The translations under genes were made by a program, and so were the position numbers. A stretch of 64,000 bases of DNA from a virus: IMG/VR virus record IMGVR_UViG_3300008451_000399, positions 22,412 through 86,411 of that record; one strand, given 5' to 3'. Below are positions 26,017 to 34,662 of this stretch, in pieces. Under the pieces are notes generated by a model. That model was given only the letters and a program-made list of their open reading frames with translations. It was not told the DNA's origin and did no database searches. Within the stretch, counting starts at the first letter, position 1. Every line of letters begins with the position of its first letter.

Positions 26017-27008
26017 TGTTGTCCTTTTAGTTTCTTCAACACATCCGAAGCCACAACAACATCACCATCATAACGTAACATTCGACACATGTCAAAACAT
26101 TCGTTCATAACATATTCCCAATCAATAAGAATGTCGTCACCTCTCCAGCCTATTACATTCTTAGGTTCAGGATAAAGCTTCTTAAACACTTTCTCAATAT
26201 TCAGCCAAACTTCTTTATCATTCTTTGATTCATGTAACGCATTGAAAGCAGATACATCAGCCCACTTTAAATCTGAGAAACAGTTAGCAGCATAGTTATC
26301 TGAAGTGTCGTTCGAGCATAGTTGGAAGTAGTTGAACATCCTACCATAACCACGTACATCACCTTTCTCGTTACGCCAAAGTTTGCCAAAACAATCTCCG
26401 TTAATAATACCTTCGTCTACGCGATTAACATTGAAGAATCTGACAGGGCATCCGTAGAAATCTTTATCAACCCCTGTGACAATATTGTTGGGTTGTTTGT
26501 AGGCTTCTTGTACCACTCTATCATCATTCTCAATGTTTGTCACAATCTCTGCATCATATTTCTTTGCGAGGTACTCTGACACATCGTTCAAGAATAGTGC
26601 CTTTAAGGAGTCTGTTCTGTTCCCCTTATACTTCATCAGAGTAGATCGTTGCACACGAAAGCTCTCACCTTTACCTACGAATGCTTTATATTGTGTTGTA
26701 CCTAGATTGTACAGCGCAGCTTCTACCATTGATTTTGCTGTGTGTAGTACATTCTCAATAGGCTCTGGAGTTTGAATATCTGTGATTGTAAAGTCTGTAT
26801 AGAGCCAATCTTTACCTTGAGCCTTGTTGAATTCCCCAAGCCACCCTTCATCTTTAGACTTCTTACGCCCATACATCTCTGTACGTGTTGCAAATTCAAA
26901 CTCATCCCCTGTTGTGTTATGCACAGCTTTAATGCTGCGCTTTTCTCCTACAGAAGCGGCTGTATACTTGCACCAATCTAAGTCCAGAATCGCTGTTAGT
27001 TTAGTCAT
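26013..27008 (-). CDS. 5'-3' exonuclease, T7 gp6-like (FEN family)
   Basis: 331 residues from ATG 27008 (GGAG six bases upstream). LDLDWCKY provides the first metal-binding Asp residues, later ENDDRVV and VTGVDKDFYG the central acidic cluster of FEN/T5 exonuclease-like proteins. It would remove RNA primers and resect ends during replication and recombination, as T7 gp6 does. The neighbours are SSB (27303-27956) and an endonuclease. It is in the typical T7-like order. Confidence 0.8.
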   Translation of the reverse strand: MTKLTAILDLDWCKYTAASVGEKRSIKAVHNTTGDEFEFATRTEMYGRKKSKDEGWLGEFNKAQGKDWLYTDFTITDIQTPEPIENVLHTAKSMVEAALYNLGTTQYKAFVGKGESFRVQRSTLMKYKGNRTDSLKALFLNDVSEYLAKKYDAEIVTNIENDDRVVQEAYKQPNNIVTGVDKDFYGCPVRFFNVNRVDEGIINGDCFGKLWRNEKGDVRGYGRMFNYFQLCSNDTSDNYAANCFSDLKWADVSAFNALHESKNDKEVWLNIEKVFKKLYPEPKNVIGWRGDDILIDWEYVMNECFDMCRMLRYDGDVVVASDVLKKLKGQQ

Positions 27009-27219
27009 CATCATCTCCAAACAATTCTTCCTGAGTAAAACTCTCCTTGATAAACCACTTCAACGCTTCGCTTCCAACCAACTCTCGCACAGCATCGAAC
27101 ATATCTGAGCCTAAACTTCTAGCTTCATCATTGTTCAATAAACCTGATTCAATTGTTGCACGAAACTCTGAAACCTTAAGCTCTAAATAACCACTACACT
27201 GAATAACATCAAATTCCAT
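27001..27219 (-). CDS. Hypothetical acidic small protein
   Basis: 72 residues with an acidic tail ending in GDDDD. It overlaps the exonuclease start by eight bases, so translation is likely coupled. Placed after an SSB terminator. Unknown, possibly an exonuclease partner. Confidence 0.6.
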   Translation of the reverse strand: MEFDVIQCSGYLELKVSEFRATIESGLLNNDEARSLGSDMFDAVRELVGSEALKWFIKESFTQEELFGDDDD

Positions 27220-27233
27220 ATTCTTCTCCTTAT

Positions 27234-27272
27234 AAAACTAAAAGCCCCCACCCCACGAGGAGCAAGGGCTTT
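27234..27272 (-). terminator. Rho-independent terminator after SSB gene
   Basis: On the minus strand AAAGCCC (27266-27272) pairs with GGGCTTT (27241-27247), followed by TTAGTTTT. It lies downstream of the SSB stop at 27303 and upstream of 27219. Readthrough would be needed for downstream genes unless they have a promoter. None is evident within the gap. Confidence 0.7.
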
Positions 27273-27302
27273 GTCAAGCTACATCAAATAGTTGTTATAA
27301 TA

Positions 27303-27956
27303 CTAAAACGGTGCTAGTTCATCGTCTGTATCTACAGGAACTTCTTTAGCTTTCTTAGCTGGAGCAGCCTTCTCAGGACGTGCTTCAAGAACTTCTTTAC
27401 GAGGAGCTTCTGTCTTCACTGGCTTAGAGCCAAACTCATCACCCGCCTTACCACTACCACCTGAAGATTCATACTCAATGAAATTATCCTCTTCCATTAA
27501 AACATTCTGCAAACGAGCAAATGTACCGAAGTCATTTGTAGAGATGTAATACGACACTTTACCAAATGAGCCATTAGCAATCAAACGACTTTGACCAATC
27601 TCTGTACGATTGCCTTCTGCGTCATCTACAAACACCTTTGGACGGAACTCTTCATCCACTGGCACACCATCATTTGTAGCTTGACGTTTGAGTTTAATGC
27701 CAAAGACATTCTTCTCATTCTTCAAAGAATCAGGTACAGGAATCTTGTATTTAGCTTCAAATTCAGAAGATTTAATCTTCTTAGCTGGTTGCTTTTTAAA
27801 TTGCTCATTCCATTCATCTGCTGTATCTTCATCTACGATAACTTCAATACTCCACTCTTTGTCTGTACTCTGGTATTTTGTATCTGGCTGTCCCACTTTA
27901 GCGTAGACGAAAGTACCTTCGATAGTACCATATTGAGATTTTTGTTTAGTTGCCAT
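27303..27956 (-). CDS. Single-stranded DNA-binding protein, T7 gp2.5-like
   Basis: 217 residues. The N-terminal about 150 residues are beta-rich OB-like sequence (GTIEGTFVYAKVGQPDTKY). The C-terminus is Lys/Ala/Glu-rich linker and ends in acidic DTDDELAPF with a terminal Phe, the hallmark of T7-type and other SSBs that recruit polymerase and primase-helicase. Gene order with exonuclease and polymerase fits. Followed by its own terminator. Confidence 0.85.
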   Translation of the reverse strand: MATKQKSQYGTIEGTFVYAKVGQPDTKYQSTDKEWSIEVIVDEDTADEWNEQFKKQPAKKIKSSEFEAKYKIPVPDSLKNEKNVFGIKLKRQATNDGVPVDEEFRPKVFVDDAEGNRTEIGQSRLIANGSFGKVSYYISTNDFGTFARLQNVLMEEDNFIEYESSGGSGKAGDEFGSKPVKTEAPRKEVLEARPEKAAPAKKAKEVPVDTDDELAPF

Positions 27957-28037
27957 TATTTAGTTTCCTTTATAGAAATTGCTTATTAGATTTTCGTAGA
28001 GCACTTGCCTAAAGACACTACGCTGCCTTGTTAATTC

Positions 28038-28114
28038 TGGTGTACCGTGTGTGATTTGAACACACGACCTTGGTGTTATGAGCACCCTGCTACTGACCTC
28101 TGAGCTAACGGTAC
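28038..28114 (-). tRNA. tRNA with anticodon CAU (Met or Ile)
   Basis: 77 bases with CCA encoded. Acceptor GTACCGT pairs with ACGGTAC; D-stem GCTC/GAGG-like; TPsiC arm with TTCAAAT loop. The anticodon stem GGGTG/CACCA has a possible mismatch at the base, and the loop reads CTCATAA, giving CAU. An elongator Met or a lysidine-modified Ile tRNA are both possible. Confidence 0.8.
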
Positions 28115-28116
28115 AA

Positions 28117-28194
28117 TGGTGACACTGGCAGGAGTCGAACCTGCGACCTATGGAGTAGAAATCCACTGCTCTAAATCCTCTGAGCTACAGTGCC
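28117..28194 (-). tRNA. tRNA-Arg (UCU)
   Basis: 78 bases with CCA encoded. Acceptor GGCACTG pairs with CAGTGTC (one G-T), anticodon stem GTGGA/TCCAT and loop TTTCTAC give anticodon UCU, reading AGA. GCAGG/CCTGC forms the T stem. The AT-rich phage uses AGA, so the tRNA supplements the host. Confidence 0.9.
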
Positions 28195-28205
28195 ATTGAA
28201 ACGAT

Positions 28206-28234
28206 ATTATATACCACCTAAAAATTATTTGCAA
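28206..28234 (-). promoter_or_regulatory. Promoter TTGCAA-17-TATAAT for the tRNA pair
   Basis: Minus-strand TTGCAA (28229-28234), 17 bases, TATAAT (28206-28211), about 12 bases from the 5' end of tRNA-Arg. It fits a dedicated tRNA promoter that reads on into the SSB gene. Confidence 0.75.
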
Positions 28235-28247
28235 GCTTTATTTCACT

Positions 28248-28550
28248 TTAATTGCTGTAAGCACCGATGCGTTTCTCAAATTTATTTTTTAATCGTTCAT
28301 ACTCTTTTCGTTCATTCTCCTGAATACGTACTAGGAGTTCCATCTCCTTACGGGATACCTCTTCAACTTCCTCTTTAGTTTGTTCTCGCTCTAATTCAAT
28401 ACAAAAAGATGTGTCGTAGTCCCAACGAAAGAGGAAGTCTATTCTGGCATTTTCATCATACCTTTGCAAAACTTCTACAGCTTGCTTAATCGTCATTGAG
28501 TTAATTGACAAATCTTCTGCTAATACTGACTTAATCATTTCTGGTTTCAT
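28248..28550 (-). CDS. Hypothetical protein
   Basis: 100 residues. Glu/Lys-rich helical C-terminal half (EVEEVSRKEMELLVRIQEN). It ends before the tRNA promoter. Unknown. Confidence 0.6.
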   Translation of the reverse strand: MKPEMIKSVLAEDLSINSMTIKQAVEVLQRYDENARIDFLFRWDYDTSFCIELEREQTKEEVEEVSRKEMELLVRIQENERKEYERLKNKFEKRIGAYSN

Positions 28551-28738
28551 GCTAGCTCCTTTACTATTTTATTCAAAACATCATCTACAGATTGTCCTAA
28601 TACATCACAAGCATTAAATTGGAAGTAAATTGGGTTGAGTGAGATACAGGCATCTTTCTCCCACAGGTCAATGTCAGTTATGGTTAGACGTGATAGGAGG
28701 TAGTTGTACTTGACTTCTATAGTTGGTTTAGTATTCAT
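28547..28738 (-). CDS. Hypothetical protein
   Basis: 63 residues, beginning MNTKPTIEVKYNYLLSRL. Overlaps neighbours by four bases and 11 bases. Unknown. Confidence 0.55.
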   Translation of the reverse strand: MNTKPTIEVKYNYLLSRLTITDIDLWEKDACISLNPIYFQFNACDVLGQSVDDVLNKIVKELA

Positions 28739-28976
28739 CAGGTACTTTCATGTCAACAGTGATATCTGTGTCAAACATTTTTAATCGTTTGTCTCCACGA
28801 TTTGTAATGTAATCTAATACAATCCCATAAGCTTGAAACACTTTATCCTGATATACTAACTGTTCATTCACTGTCGTATTAGGGATTTTAACTCTGGAAG
28901 CATCTGCAAACAACTTAGCACGGACGATTTCTTCCATTATATCTTCATTTGAATGTTTTGTAAAATCAATTTTCAT
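28728..28976 (-). CDS. Hypothetical protein
   Basis: 82 residues behind AAGGAGAAAGT. Beginning MKIDFTKHSNEDIMEEIV. Helical and mixed. Unknown. Confidence 0.6.
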   Translation of the reverse strand: MKIDFTKHSNEDIMEEIVRAKLFADASRVKIPNTTVNEQLVYQDKVFQAYGIVLDYITNRGDKRLKMFDTDITVDMKVPDEY

Positions 28977-28997
28977 ACTTTCTCCTTAATATGTCTG

Positions 28998-29273
28998 TCA
29001 TGTAAATATACTGTGAACAATAATAACATTATTGTTAAACTCTAAGTGGAACTTACTTATAGAATTAAACACAGATGTCCAGCTTTTAGGTATATCCTCT
29101 CCATTCTGTAAAGCTATCCTCACAAAAGCACTAGGACGTAGTGCAGGATGTTGAAGTATATCAGTGAATACTTTGTCTGTCACAACATACGCACCCTCTG
29201 GAAGTTTTTCAAAATAATCTAAAGCATTGAATGTACACTTCTTTAAATTTTCTCCAAGTTCTTCAACATTCAT
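28998..29273 (-). CDS. Hypothetical protein
   Basis: 91 residues (MNVEELGENLKKCTFNALDY). It shares four bases with the membrane-protein gene upstream. No recognised family. Confidence 0.6.
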   Translation of the reverse strand: MNVEELGENLKKCTFNALDYFEKLPEGAYVVTDKVFTDILQHPALRPSAFVRIALQNGEDIPKSWTSVFNSISKFHLEFNNNVIIVHSIFT

Positions 29274-29542
29274 GGCTTCTCCTTCGTAATAAACCTACTA
29301 TGAATCCACATACCCAACATTGCCCCAAGCCCACTTCCAGTGCCTATCCAAAACACTAACCAACCCCATCCATGCTTGCTAATTACTGTAATAGTCCAAA
29401 CTTCAAGTGCTCCCATCATTAGAGATACTGGAAGGATTAGCATGTAGTGTTTACCAGCGACTGATAATTGTTGAAATGCTTTGAGTGCAACGAAGCAGAA
29501 GCTTGCAAAGAATGCTAGGAAGTACATTGCAGGTGGATTCAT
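29270..29542 (-). CDS. Membrane protein, about three spans
   Basis: 90 residues with hydrophobic stretches near 5-20 (FLAFFASFCFVALKAF), 33-50 and 58-80 (GWLVFWIGTGSGLGAMLG). Overlaps both neighbours by four bases. Role unknown. Confidence 0.6.
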   Translation of the reverse strand: MNPPAMYFLAFFASFCFVALKAFQQLSVAGKHYMLILPVSLMMGALEVWTITVISKHGWGWLVFWIGTGSGLGAMLGMWIHSRFITKEKP

Positions 29543-30240
29543 TTAAAATCCTTAGCATAATAATGTCTAGGGTTCTTCTCCTTGTGCAACTCCTTCAACT
29601 GCTTCACCATTGGAGTAAGAGCCTTGTAAGCCTCTAATTGCCCTGTACACAGTGGTCGATCATCAATCAATGTACCTGCTGCTTGTGCTGATAAAATGAT
29701 GTCACAATTAGCTCCAATCGCGCCAAAGTGATTTACACCATCGACTTCATCCACCACTTCACCCATCTTAATCTTATCAAGGTGACGTTGAATAGCATCT
29801 AAGTAGATTGACATAACAACTTCTGTTCCAATGTAGTTTGCCAAACCGTACTTCTCAGCTCCGTTCAATTTTCCAAGGGCTACATGAGCTGAAAACAAAG
29901 GACTAATCATTCCCATTGGGAGTGCATGTGAGCCTATTTGTGCTTTGGGATTCACTGCGTTAGAGTTTACTTCCACTTGCTCAGGTGTTCCTGTTCCAAA
30001 ATTCTTTAATAACACAAATCCTTGACTTTCCAAGTATTTCTCATAAGTAATTACCTTTGAGTCATATTCTCGCACATAGAATCTCTTAGGTGAATATTCT
30101 GGATGATCTCCACCAATAGATATACAACACTCGTCTGTGTAAGGTAGTGATTCAAACTTATTTTTAATACCACATTCAAGAAACCACACTTGATTAGCTT
30201 CTTCTACTGTATCTACTCGTACTACTGTGTCGTAATTCAT
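29539..30240 (-). CDS. DUF5664-like (dATP/dGTP pyrophosphohydrolase-type) protein
   Basis: 233 residues from ATG 30240 (AGGAGG upstream). The region GAEKYGLANYIGTEVVMSIY followed by YLDAIQRHLDKI, GEVVDEVDGVNHFGAIGANC matches the DUF5664/MazZ-like pattern of helices with acidic residues. Homologues hydrolyse dNTPs. The first 100 residues are an additional domain of unknown kind. With MazG-like and NrdAB proteins it may adjust phage nucleotide pools. Family call from pattern only. Confidence 0.5.
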   Translation of the reverse strand: MNYDTVVRVDTVEEANQVWFLECGIKNKFESLPYTDECCISIGGDHPEYSPKRFYVREYDSKVITYEKYLESQGFVLLKNFGTGTPEQVEVNSNAVNPKAQIGSHALPMGMISPLFSAHVALGKLNGAEKYGLANYIGTEVVMSIYLDAIQRHLDKIKMGEVVDEVDGVNHFGAIGANCDIILSAQAAGTLIDDRPLCTGQLEAYKALTPMVKQLKELHKEKNPRHYYAKDFK

Positions 30241-30251
30241 AATTCCTCCTA

Positions 30252-30560
30252 TTAATTCCAACTACGGTGACGTTCTTTTACAGATTCCAGACCATCGTAA
30301 TCGTCAATCTCCCACTCGATACCATCTGGAATTTCTACAACTCTTAACTCAGCATGATCACCACTTGCCTCATTAACACCCAGAGACTCTACAGCTTCTA
30401 CTAATAGGGGATCATTTCGTTCTGTCTCGTGGAGATATCCATAGAATTCTTTCTGACTCAACATTTCAATGGCTTCCTTACTACCACGATTTGCCATATA
30501 TTGCACAGCTTCTTTTGATAGTGAGAAGCCTCCAAAACACCGATTGATAACTACTTTCAT
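30252..30560 (-). CDS. Hypothetical phage protein (CFGGFSLS family)
   Basis: 102 residues from ATG 30560 (GGAG upstream). MKVVINRCFGGFSLSKEAVQ resembles a recurrent start seen in phage hypothetical proteins of unknown role, a helix-rich N-terminus with Cys and Gly. The last part is acidic. No function assigned. Confidence 0.65.
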   Translation of the reverse strand: MKVVINRCFGGFSLSKEAVQYMANRGSKEAIEMLSQKEFYGYLHETERNDPLLVEAVESLGVNEASGDHAELRVVEIPDGIEWEIDDYDGLESVKERHRSWN

Positions 30561-30573
30561 AATTTCTCCTACT

Positions 30574-30759
30574 TTATTTAAATAAACTTTTAATGTTCTC
30601 ACAATCTATCAACTTAGGAGTGCGAATCGGATTGTTAGAGTATAACTCAAAGTACATCCGTTGCTTTGCAAACAGCCTCTGTTCAGGTGTAACTTCTTCG
30701 TAAGGTACATTGAATAATTCTGATGCATGTTGTCGGTGCAAGTCTATATGTTCACTCAT
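30574..30759 (-). CDS. Hypothetical protein
   Basis: 61 residues behind AAGGAGG. The helical segment EQRLFAKQRMYFELYSNN looks like a conserved phage motif. It is the first gene after promoter 30791-30819. Unknown. Confidence 0.6.
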   Translation of the reverse strand: MSEHIDLHRQHASELFNVPYEEVTPEQRLFAKQRMYFELYSNNPIRTPKLIDCENIKSLFK

Positions 30760-30790
30760 AATTCCTCCTTCTGTTTAGTTAATAAATGAC

Positions 30791-30819
30791 ATTATAGAGC
30801 GTTTTCATGGGTGTGTCAA
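30791..30819 (-). promoter_or_regulatory. Consensus sigma-70 promoter TTGACA-17-TATAAT
   Basis: Minus-strand TTGACA (30814-30819), 17 bases and TATAAT (30791-30796), an exact consensus with ideal spacing. It sits between the DNA polymerase second exon and gene 30759 and should start strong transcription by host RNA polymerase towards the SSB region. Confidence 0.9.
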
Positions 30820-30825
30820 GCAATA

Positions 30826-33528
30826 TCAATGACATGTAGCCCAATTCGTCCCAATCATGTAACCTGCTGTCAGTTCCACATTCAACTTGTAATACTCTCC
30901 AGCTAGTCTTACAGCTTTAGTTGCAAGCTCCCCTGCACGATTATATGCTACATAGTACATCTTATCTGTGTGCATGACATCACTCCACACTCTGTCAGTT
31001 TGTGCCTCTTTAAATGCTTTAGCAGCAGCTTCTGCCTTCTTTTCGGCTTGCTTTCTCAACTCTTTATCACTACCTTCATACTCTATTTTAAACGTCTTAA
31101 ATTCAACGTCAGAGCGTCTTACCTCGTACTGCGCTTCGTCCTTGTAATTGTACACTCGTTACGTGTTTCGTTATTTTCATAACTAATTGGACTATATCAC
31201 CACCCTGACAGGGTGCTCACCGTTTCGAGTTCACTTGAACCCTACTCCATCTCTGGATAGTCTCTGGGCATTTAGGAAGCAAGCTTCCATTTAGCACAGT
31301 GGTTAGCGTAGCTCCCGCCTTAGCTTTCCCTGTTTAGATGAGTTATCATTTACAGATTACTCTGTAAAGCCACAACAATGTTTATGGTACGCAATAAGCT
31401 GTTGACAGAAGTTTTTATTCTTCCAATCGTCCTTAAAGAAATCCACACTAAGCCCTTCATCCTTCAGCATCTTATCGTGGAGCACCATCGCACGTTTGGC
31501 AGCAATAACACCACAACTTTGAAACTGACTATTAACTACATTTCCTTTAGATCGAATAGGTAGCTTACGTCCATCAATACCGAGTAAGAATTTCTTCTGC
31601 CCAGTAGTCTCCCAATACTTCTGCATGTTCTCTTTCAACTGCTTTAGAGGATATGCTTGAGTCCAGAAAGCATTAAAAATAATATTACCTGTTTCTAAGT
31701 CGCAACCTACTGTCTTCGCTACTCGCTTTGGTTGAGCATTATAACTGCAACCGTACTTTACATTCTTAGCTGTTCCACGAGGAAATGGTCTTCCTAGTAA
31801 TTCAGTAATACTTGCAGCAAGCACAGAATGACAGTCATTAGGTTTCTCTGCTGTCAAGCTGTAACCGTACTCCTTGCCTCCTTCATACTTGTAAACAAAG
31901 GAAGCTTCAACTTTAGCCTCAAGGCTGTCGAAATCAAAAGCCATCTGAAGGAACCCGTCTTTAACATCCACTCCGAACAAACTGCGCATCTCCTTACCAT
32001 AAATACTTGTCGTTCTGCTAATATTTGCAACTTTACGGTGCTTGAACCTAGAAGTCCCAGCTCCGCAAGTATCAGCAGGTGTTGGAATCCTATGATCTAA
32101 GTTCAATCGCGGCTCACTTAGAAAACCCTTCTCAGGCTCTTCGTCATCTGCGTCAGGGTCTACACCTCCTCCAAGAATACTGTTACGTCTGTGAGTGTAC
32201 GTGAAGTAATCAGACACCAACTTAGCATGAGGAAACTTATCAGCAATCTCTAGCAAGTTAGGGTCAATCTCTTTCTCTTGCCCTACTGTCAGTGTCGGGT
32301 TAGTATAAACCTTCAAAGGACGTGAGATGTCATGCTTCATTAACTTCTCTCGCAGCTTCTTAGGAGTTGTCTCCAACTCATCACAACGGTCTTTACAGAA
32401 AGGACTACTTAAAGTCTGCTCTACGTACTTCTCAACTGCTGCTTCAAATTTCTCTCTACTAATCTTTTTCTTCTTTGAGTCACAAGTAAGGTCACGCTCC
32501 TTGTACTGCGTTGGAACCCATTTAAATTCTTGCACTAGCCACCCTTTAATGTGAGAGCTGTCTGCTGCACTGCTACTCAACTTACCAGCTTCGGTTGAAA
32601 TTAAAGGCTCACATGGAATTGGTAATGCCATACTCTTATCAAAGATTGTTGCTACCCACTTTCCATCTACTTCCTCTAGAGTTCCATTGTGCTTGCTAAT
32701 AAAGTTTTTAATGTGTGTACTAGGTTGCCCACTTTTCAAGAATTGAGTATTAGGTGGAGTGTACTCTTTCTGCTTCGTCTTCGGTAGAGACTTAGGTGGA
32801 ATAAGAGGTTCAACAATGTCACGTATTGTATCCATCTTTTCGTCTAAATCTCGTACACAGTCTTCGGCTTTATCTTTATCAAACCAGAAGCCTCTGTGCT
32901 GTTGTCGTGTAATGATTTCAGCAACAGCTTGTTCCAACTTAAAAGCATCAGTCCAATTCCAATCACCCCACTCTTTCATCAGAGCTTTATAGACTAAGTG
33001 ATTAACTTCTACGTCTCGAATGTTATACACAAGCATTTCTGGATGGTACTGTTTAAATTCATCTCCGTCAGAAGCATCCTTTCCAATCAGTCCCATCTCA
33101 ATAGCCTTGCTTCGCCAGTCAATCTTCTCAAGTCCTAGTGTCTTACCCCAAGCATCAATACTATGACCTCCATAGCGGTCTGGATTAAGAGCTTTTGACA
33201 AAATTAGGGTATCCCATATCTCTACAGGCTTACCATCTATCTTGTCAATGTCTCCTATTTCGTAGTCAATACCTAAGTACAATTTAATAGCCAACAAGTC
33301 AAAGTTGATTTGGTTGTGAGCAATAACCATTGTAGCTTGTTTAAAGAAAGCTGGAAACTTAGTTTTCACTTCGTCTTCTACGAATGTGTAAATCTTGCCA
33401 GTGTCTATGTCTTTAGCAGCTATACAGTGAATCTTAAACGTGTCTAAGAGTTTGTAAGGGCTGCTAGTATAGTCTACACTCGTGTGGTCGATGAAGCCAT
33501 TGCTCTCAATATCCCATACAATTCTCAT
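30826..33528 (-). CDS. DNA polymerase, T7 gp5-like, split by a group I intron
   Basis: Exon 1 is 33528-31384 (715 codons), exon 2 is 31140-30826 (104 codons plus stop), spliced length 819 residues. The N-terminal 3'-5' exonuclease shows DIESNG (Asp6/Glu8), IAHNQINFD and NIRDVEVN. Polymerase motif A is FDFDSLEAKVEAS, motif B is KNVKYGCSYNAQPKR, and motif C is rebuilt only by splicing: LIAYH from exon 1 plus DEAQYEV from exon 2 gives HDE. The end MIGTNWATCH matches the T7 gp5 C-terminus. Unspliced, the upstream frame runs into the intron and stops after KHCCGFTE, making a truncated inactive enzyme. ATG 33528 has AAAGGAG upstream. It copies phage DNA with gp4-like primase-helicase. Confidence 0.93.
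31141..31383 (-). other. Group I intron in the DNA polymerase gene (243 bases)
   Basis: The intron begins after the U of exon CAT and ends in G (ACAAG) before exon GAC. P1 forms between exon CCAU and internal guide GUGG (31370-31373) with the conserved U-G at the splice site, extended by AAC/GUU. P2 is the perfect hairpin at 31349-31368. Core elements are R (CAGAGACTATCC, 31255-31266) and S (GATATAGTCC, 31189-31198), which pair as P7, and stem-loops GGAAGC/GCTTCC (31275-31288) and CACCC/GGGTG (31201-31215). It has no internal reading frame long enough for a nuclease. Confidence 0.88.
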
Positions 33529-33530
33529 AA

Positions 33531-34355
33531 TTACTCCTTTATAAATCCATAGTATTTAAGTTCTGCTTCTTCTCTTGCTTTTACCGCGCTATCATAACTG
33601 TGGAAAGTCCCTAAGTGGATTAACTTGTCCTCTGCACCAATAGCTGCAGTCCATGTGTTAGGTTTTACACAGTATACTCCTGTCCTACCAGATGTATTAT
33701 TTATTCTGATATTGGTATTGTAACCCTGCATATTTTTTGAGTCCCAGACACAATTTTCTTTGCAGTAGTTTCCATTGCAATCTTTTCTTTCTATAGTAAG
33801 ACCTTCTGGGCAATCACCCATGTCTTTGTAGAACTGTTCAAAATTATTTAACCACTCATCACATACTTTAATACCTCTTGCTCCGTACCTGTGATAATTA
33901 TCCTTATTAGGGTCATAACACCTTTGCTTCATTGCAGCCCATATTCCATACTCTTTTGTGCCTGTCTTTCCGTGTGTCTTATTTACTTCTCTAACAACTT
34001 CATCTCTAAAACATCCGCACGAAGTTGTGTGCCCTGAAGTTAATGCTATAGTTGTAGGATAACTGGTGTTACCACAGTCACATATGCACTCCCATTTAGT
34101 ATTAGCAGCTCCTGACTGTGAAACTCTCTTTACCACGGTTAGGCGGTTAAACTTATCCCCTGTAGATATTACTGCTTTCTTCTTAGACTTTAACGAATTA
34201 TTACGGATACTCTTGTAGTCCGTTATGCGTGTTACGCCTGAATCAAGAAATTGAATCTTAACACCTCCAGTTTTTACGCTGCAACTAATTATCTCTAGTA
34301 TAACGTAAGATTCGCCTCCGTTTGTTATTCTAATATCGCCTACTTTAAAACCCAC
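33531..34355 (-). CDS. HNH-type homing endonuclease with zinc and AP2-like domains
   Basis: 274 residues. The middle (WECICDCGNTSYP, TSCGCFRDEVV) holds a treble-clef/zinc ribbon, then GIWAAMKQRCYDPNKDNY and EGLTIERKDCNGNYCKENC form the nuclease-like part, and SGRTGVYCVKPNTWTAAIG is AP2-like DNA binding. It lies directly upstream of the intron-split polymerase, two bases from its start, with its own promoter at 34381-34409. It may mobilise the intron (see findings). Confidence 0.8.
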   Translation of the reverse strand: MGFKVGDIRITNGGESYVILEIISCSVKTGGVKIQFLDSGVTRITDYKSIRNNSLKSKKKAVISTGDKFNRLTVVKRVSQSGAANTKWECICDCGNTSYPTTIALTSGHTTSCGCFRDEVVREVNKTHGKTGTKEYGIWAAMKQRCYDPNKDNYHRYGARGIKVCDEWLNNFEQFYKDMGDCPEGLTIERKDCNGNYCKENCVWDSKNMQGYNTNIRINNTSGRTGVYCVKPNTWTAAIGAEDKLIHLGTFHSYDSAVKAREEAELKYYGFIKE

Positions 34356-34380
34356 TATATACTCCTTGTGTCAAAATATA

Positions 34381-34409
34381 ATTATAGCATATTTAGGATG
34401 CCAAGTCAA
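34381..34409 (-). promoter_or_regulatory. Promoter TTGACT-17-TATAAT
   Basis: Minus-strand TTGACT (34404-34409), 17 bases, TATAAT (34381-34386), 26 bases upstream of gene 34355. It should read through the homing endonuclease into the DNA polymerase. Confidence 0.8.
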
Positions 34410-34428
34410 CTGTATTATCGTAACTTAA

Positions 34429-34662
34429 TTATTCATTATCCAAATTCCCAAGCAAAAGCTCTACCAAAGGCTCTAACAACTCCTCAGCAGCTTCTTCCCA
34501 AGCTTCGTCTAAAGAACTTTCATTACCATAAGTGTAGAATACCTTTTGTCGAAATTCAAAAGCATATCTAGCAGAGTGACAACCTAATCCAAAGTTAGTA
34601 GGTGCTTCGCTGATAAACTTAAGTCCAAGTGCTTCTGCAATATCTACTTTAGTTAGTTTCAT
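34429..34662 (-). CDS. Hypothetical acidic protein
   Basis: 77 residues from ATG 34662 (TTGGAG seven bases upstream) overlapping the previous stop. Begins MKLTKVDIAEALGLKF, which could be a short helix-turn-helix, with an acidic helical end (EAWEEAAEELLEPLVELLL). Unknown. Confidence 0.6.
   Translation of the reverse strand: MKLTKVDIAEALGLKFISEAPTNFGLGCHSARYAFEFRQKVFYTYGNESSLDEAWEEAAEELLEPLVELLLGNLDNE

Noticed and set aside
31195-31345. tRNA-like segment downstream of the polymerase gene
   Set aside because: Short GTTCA-like and D-loop-like pieces suggested a tRNA, but no acceptor and T stems could be paired. The same bases contain the group I intron core and fit it far better.
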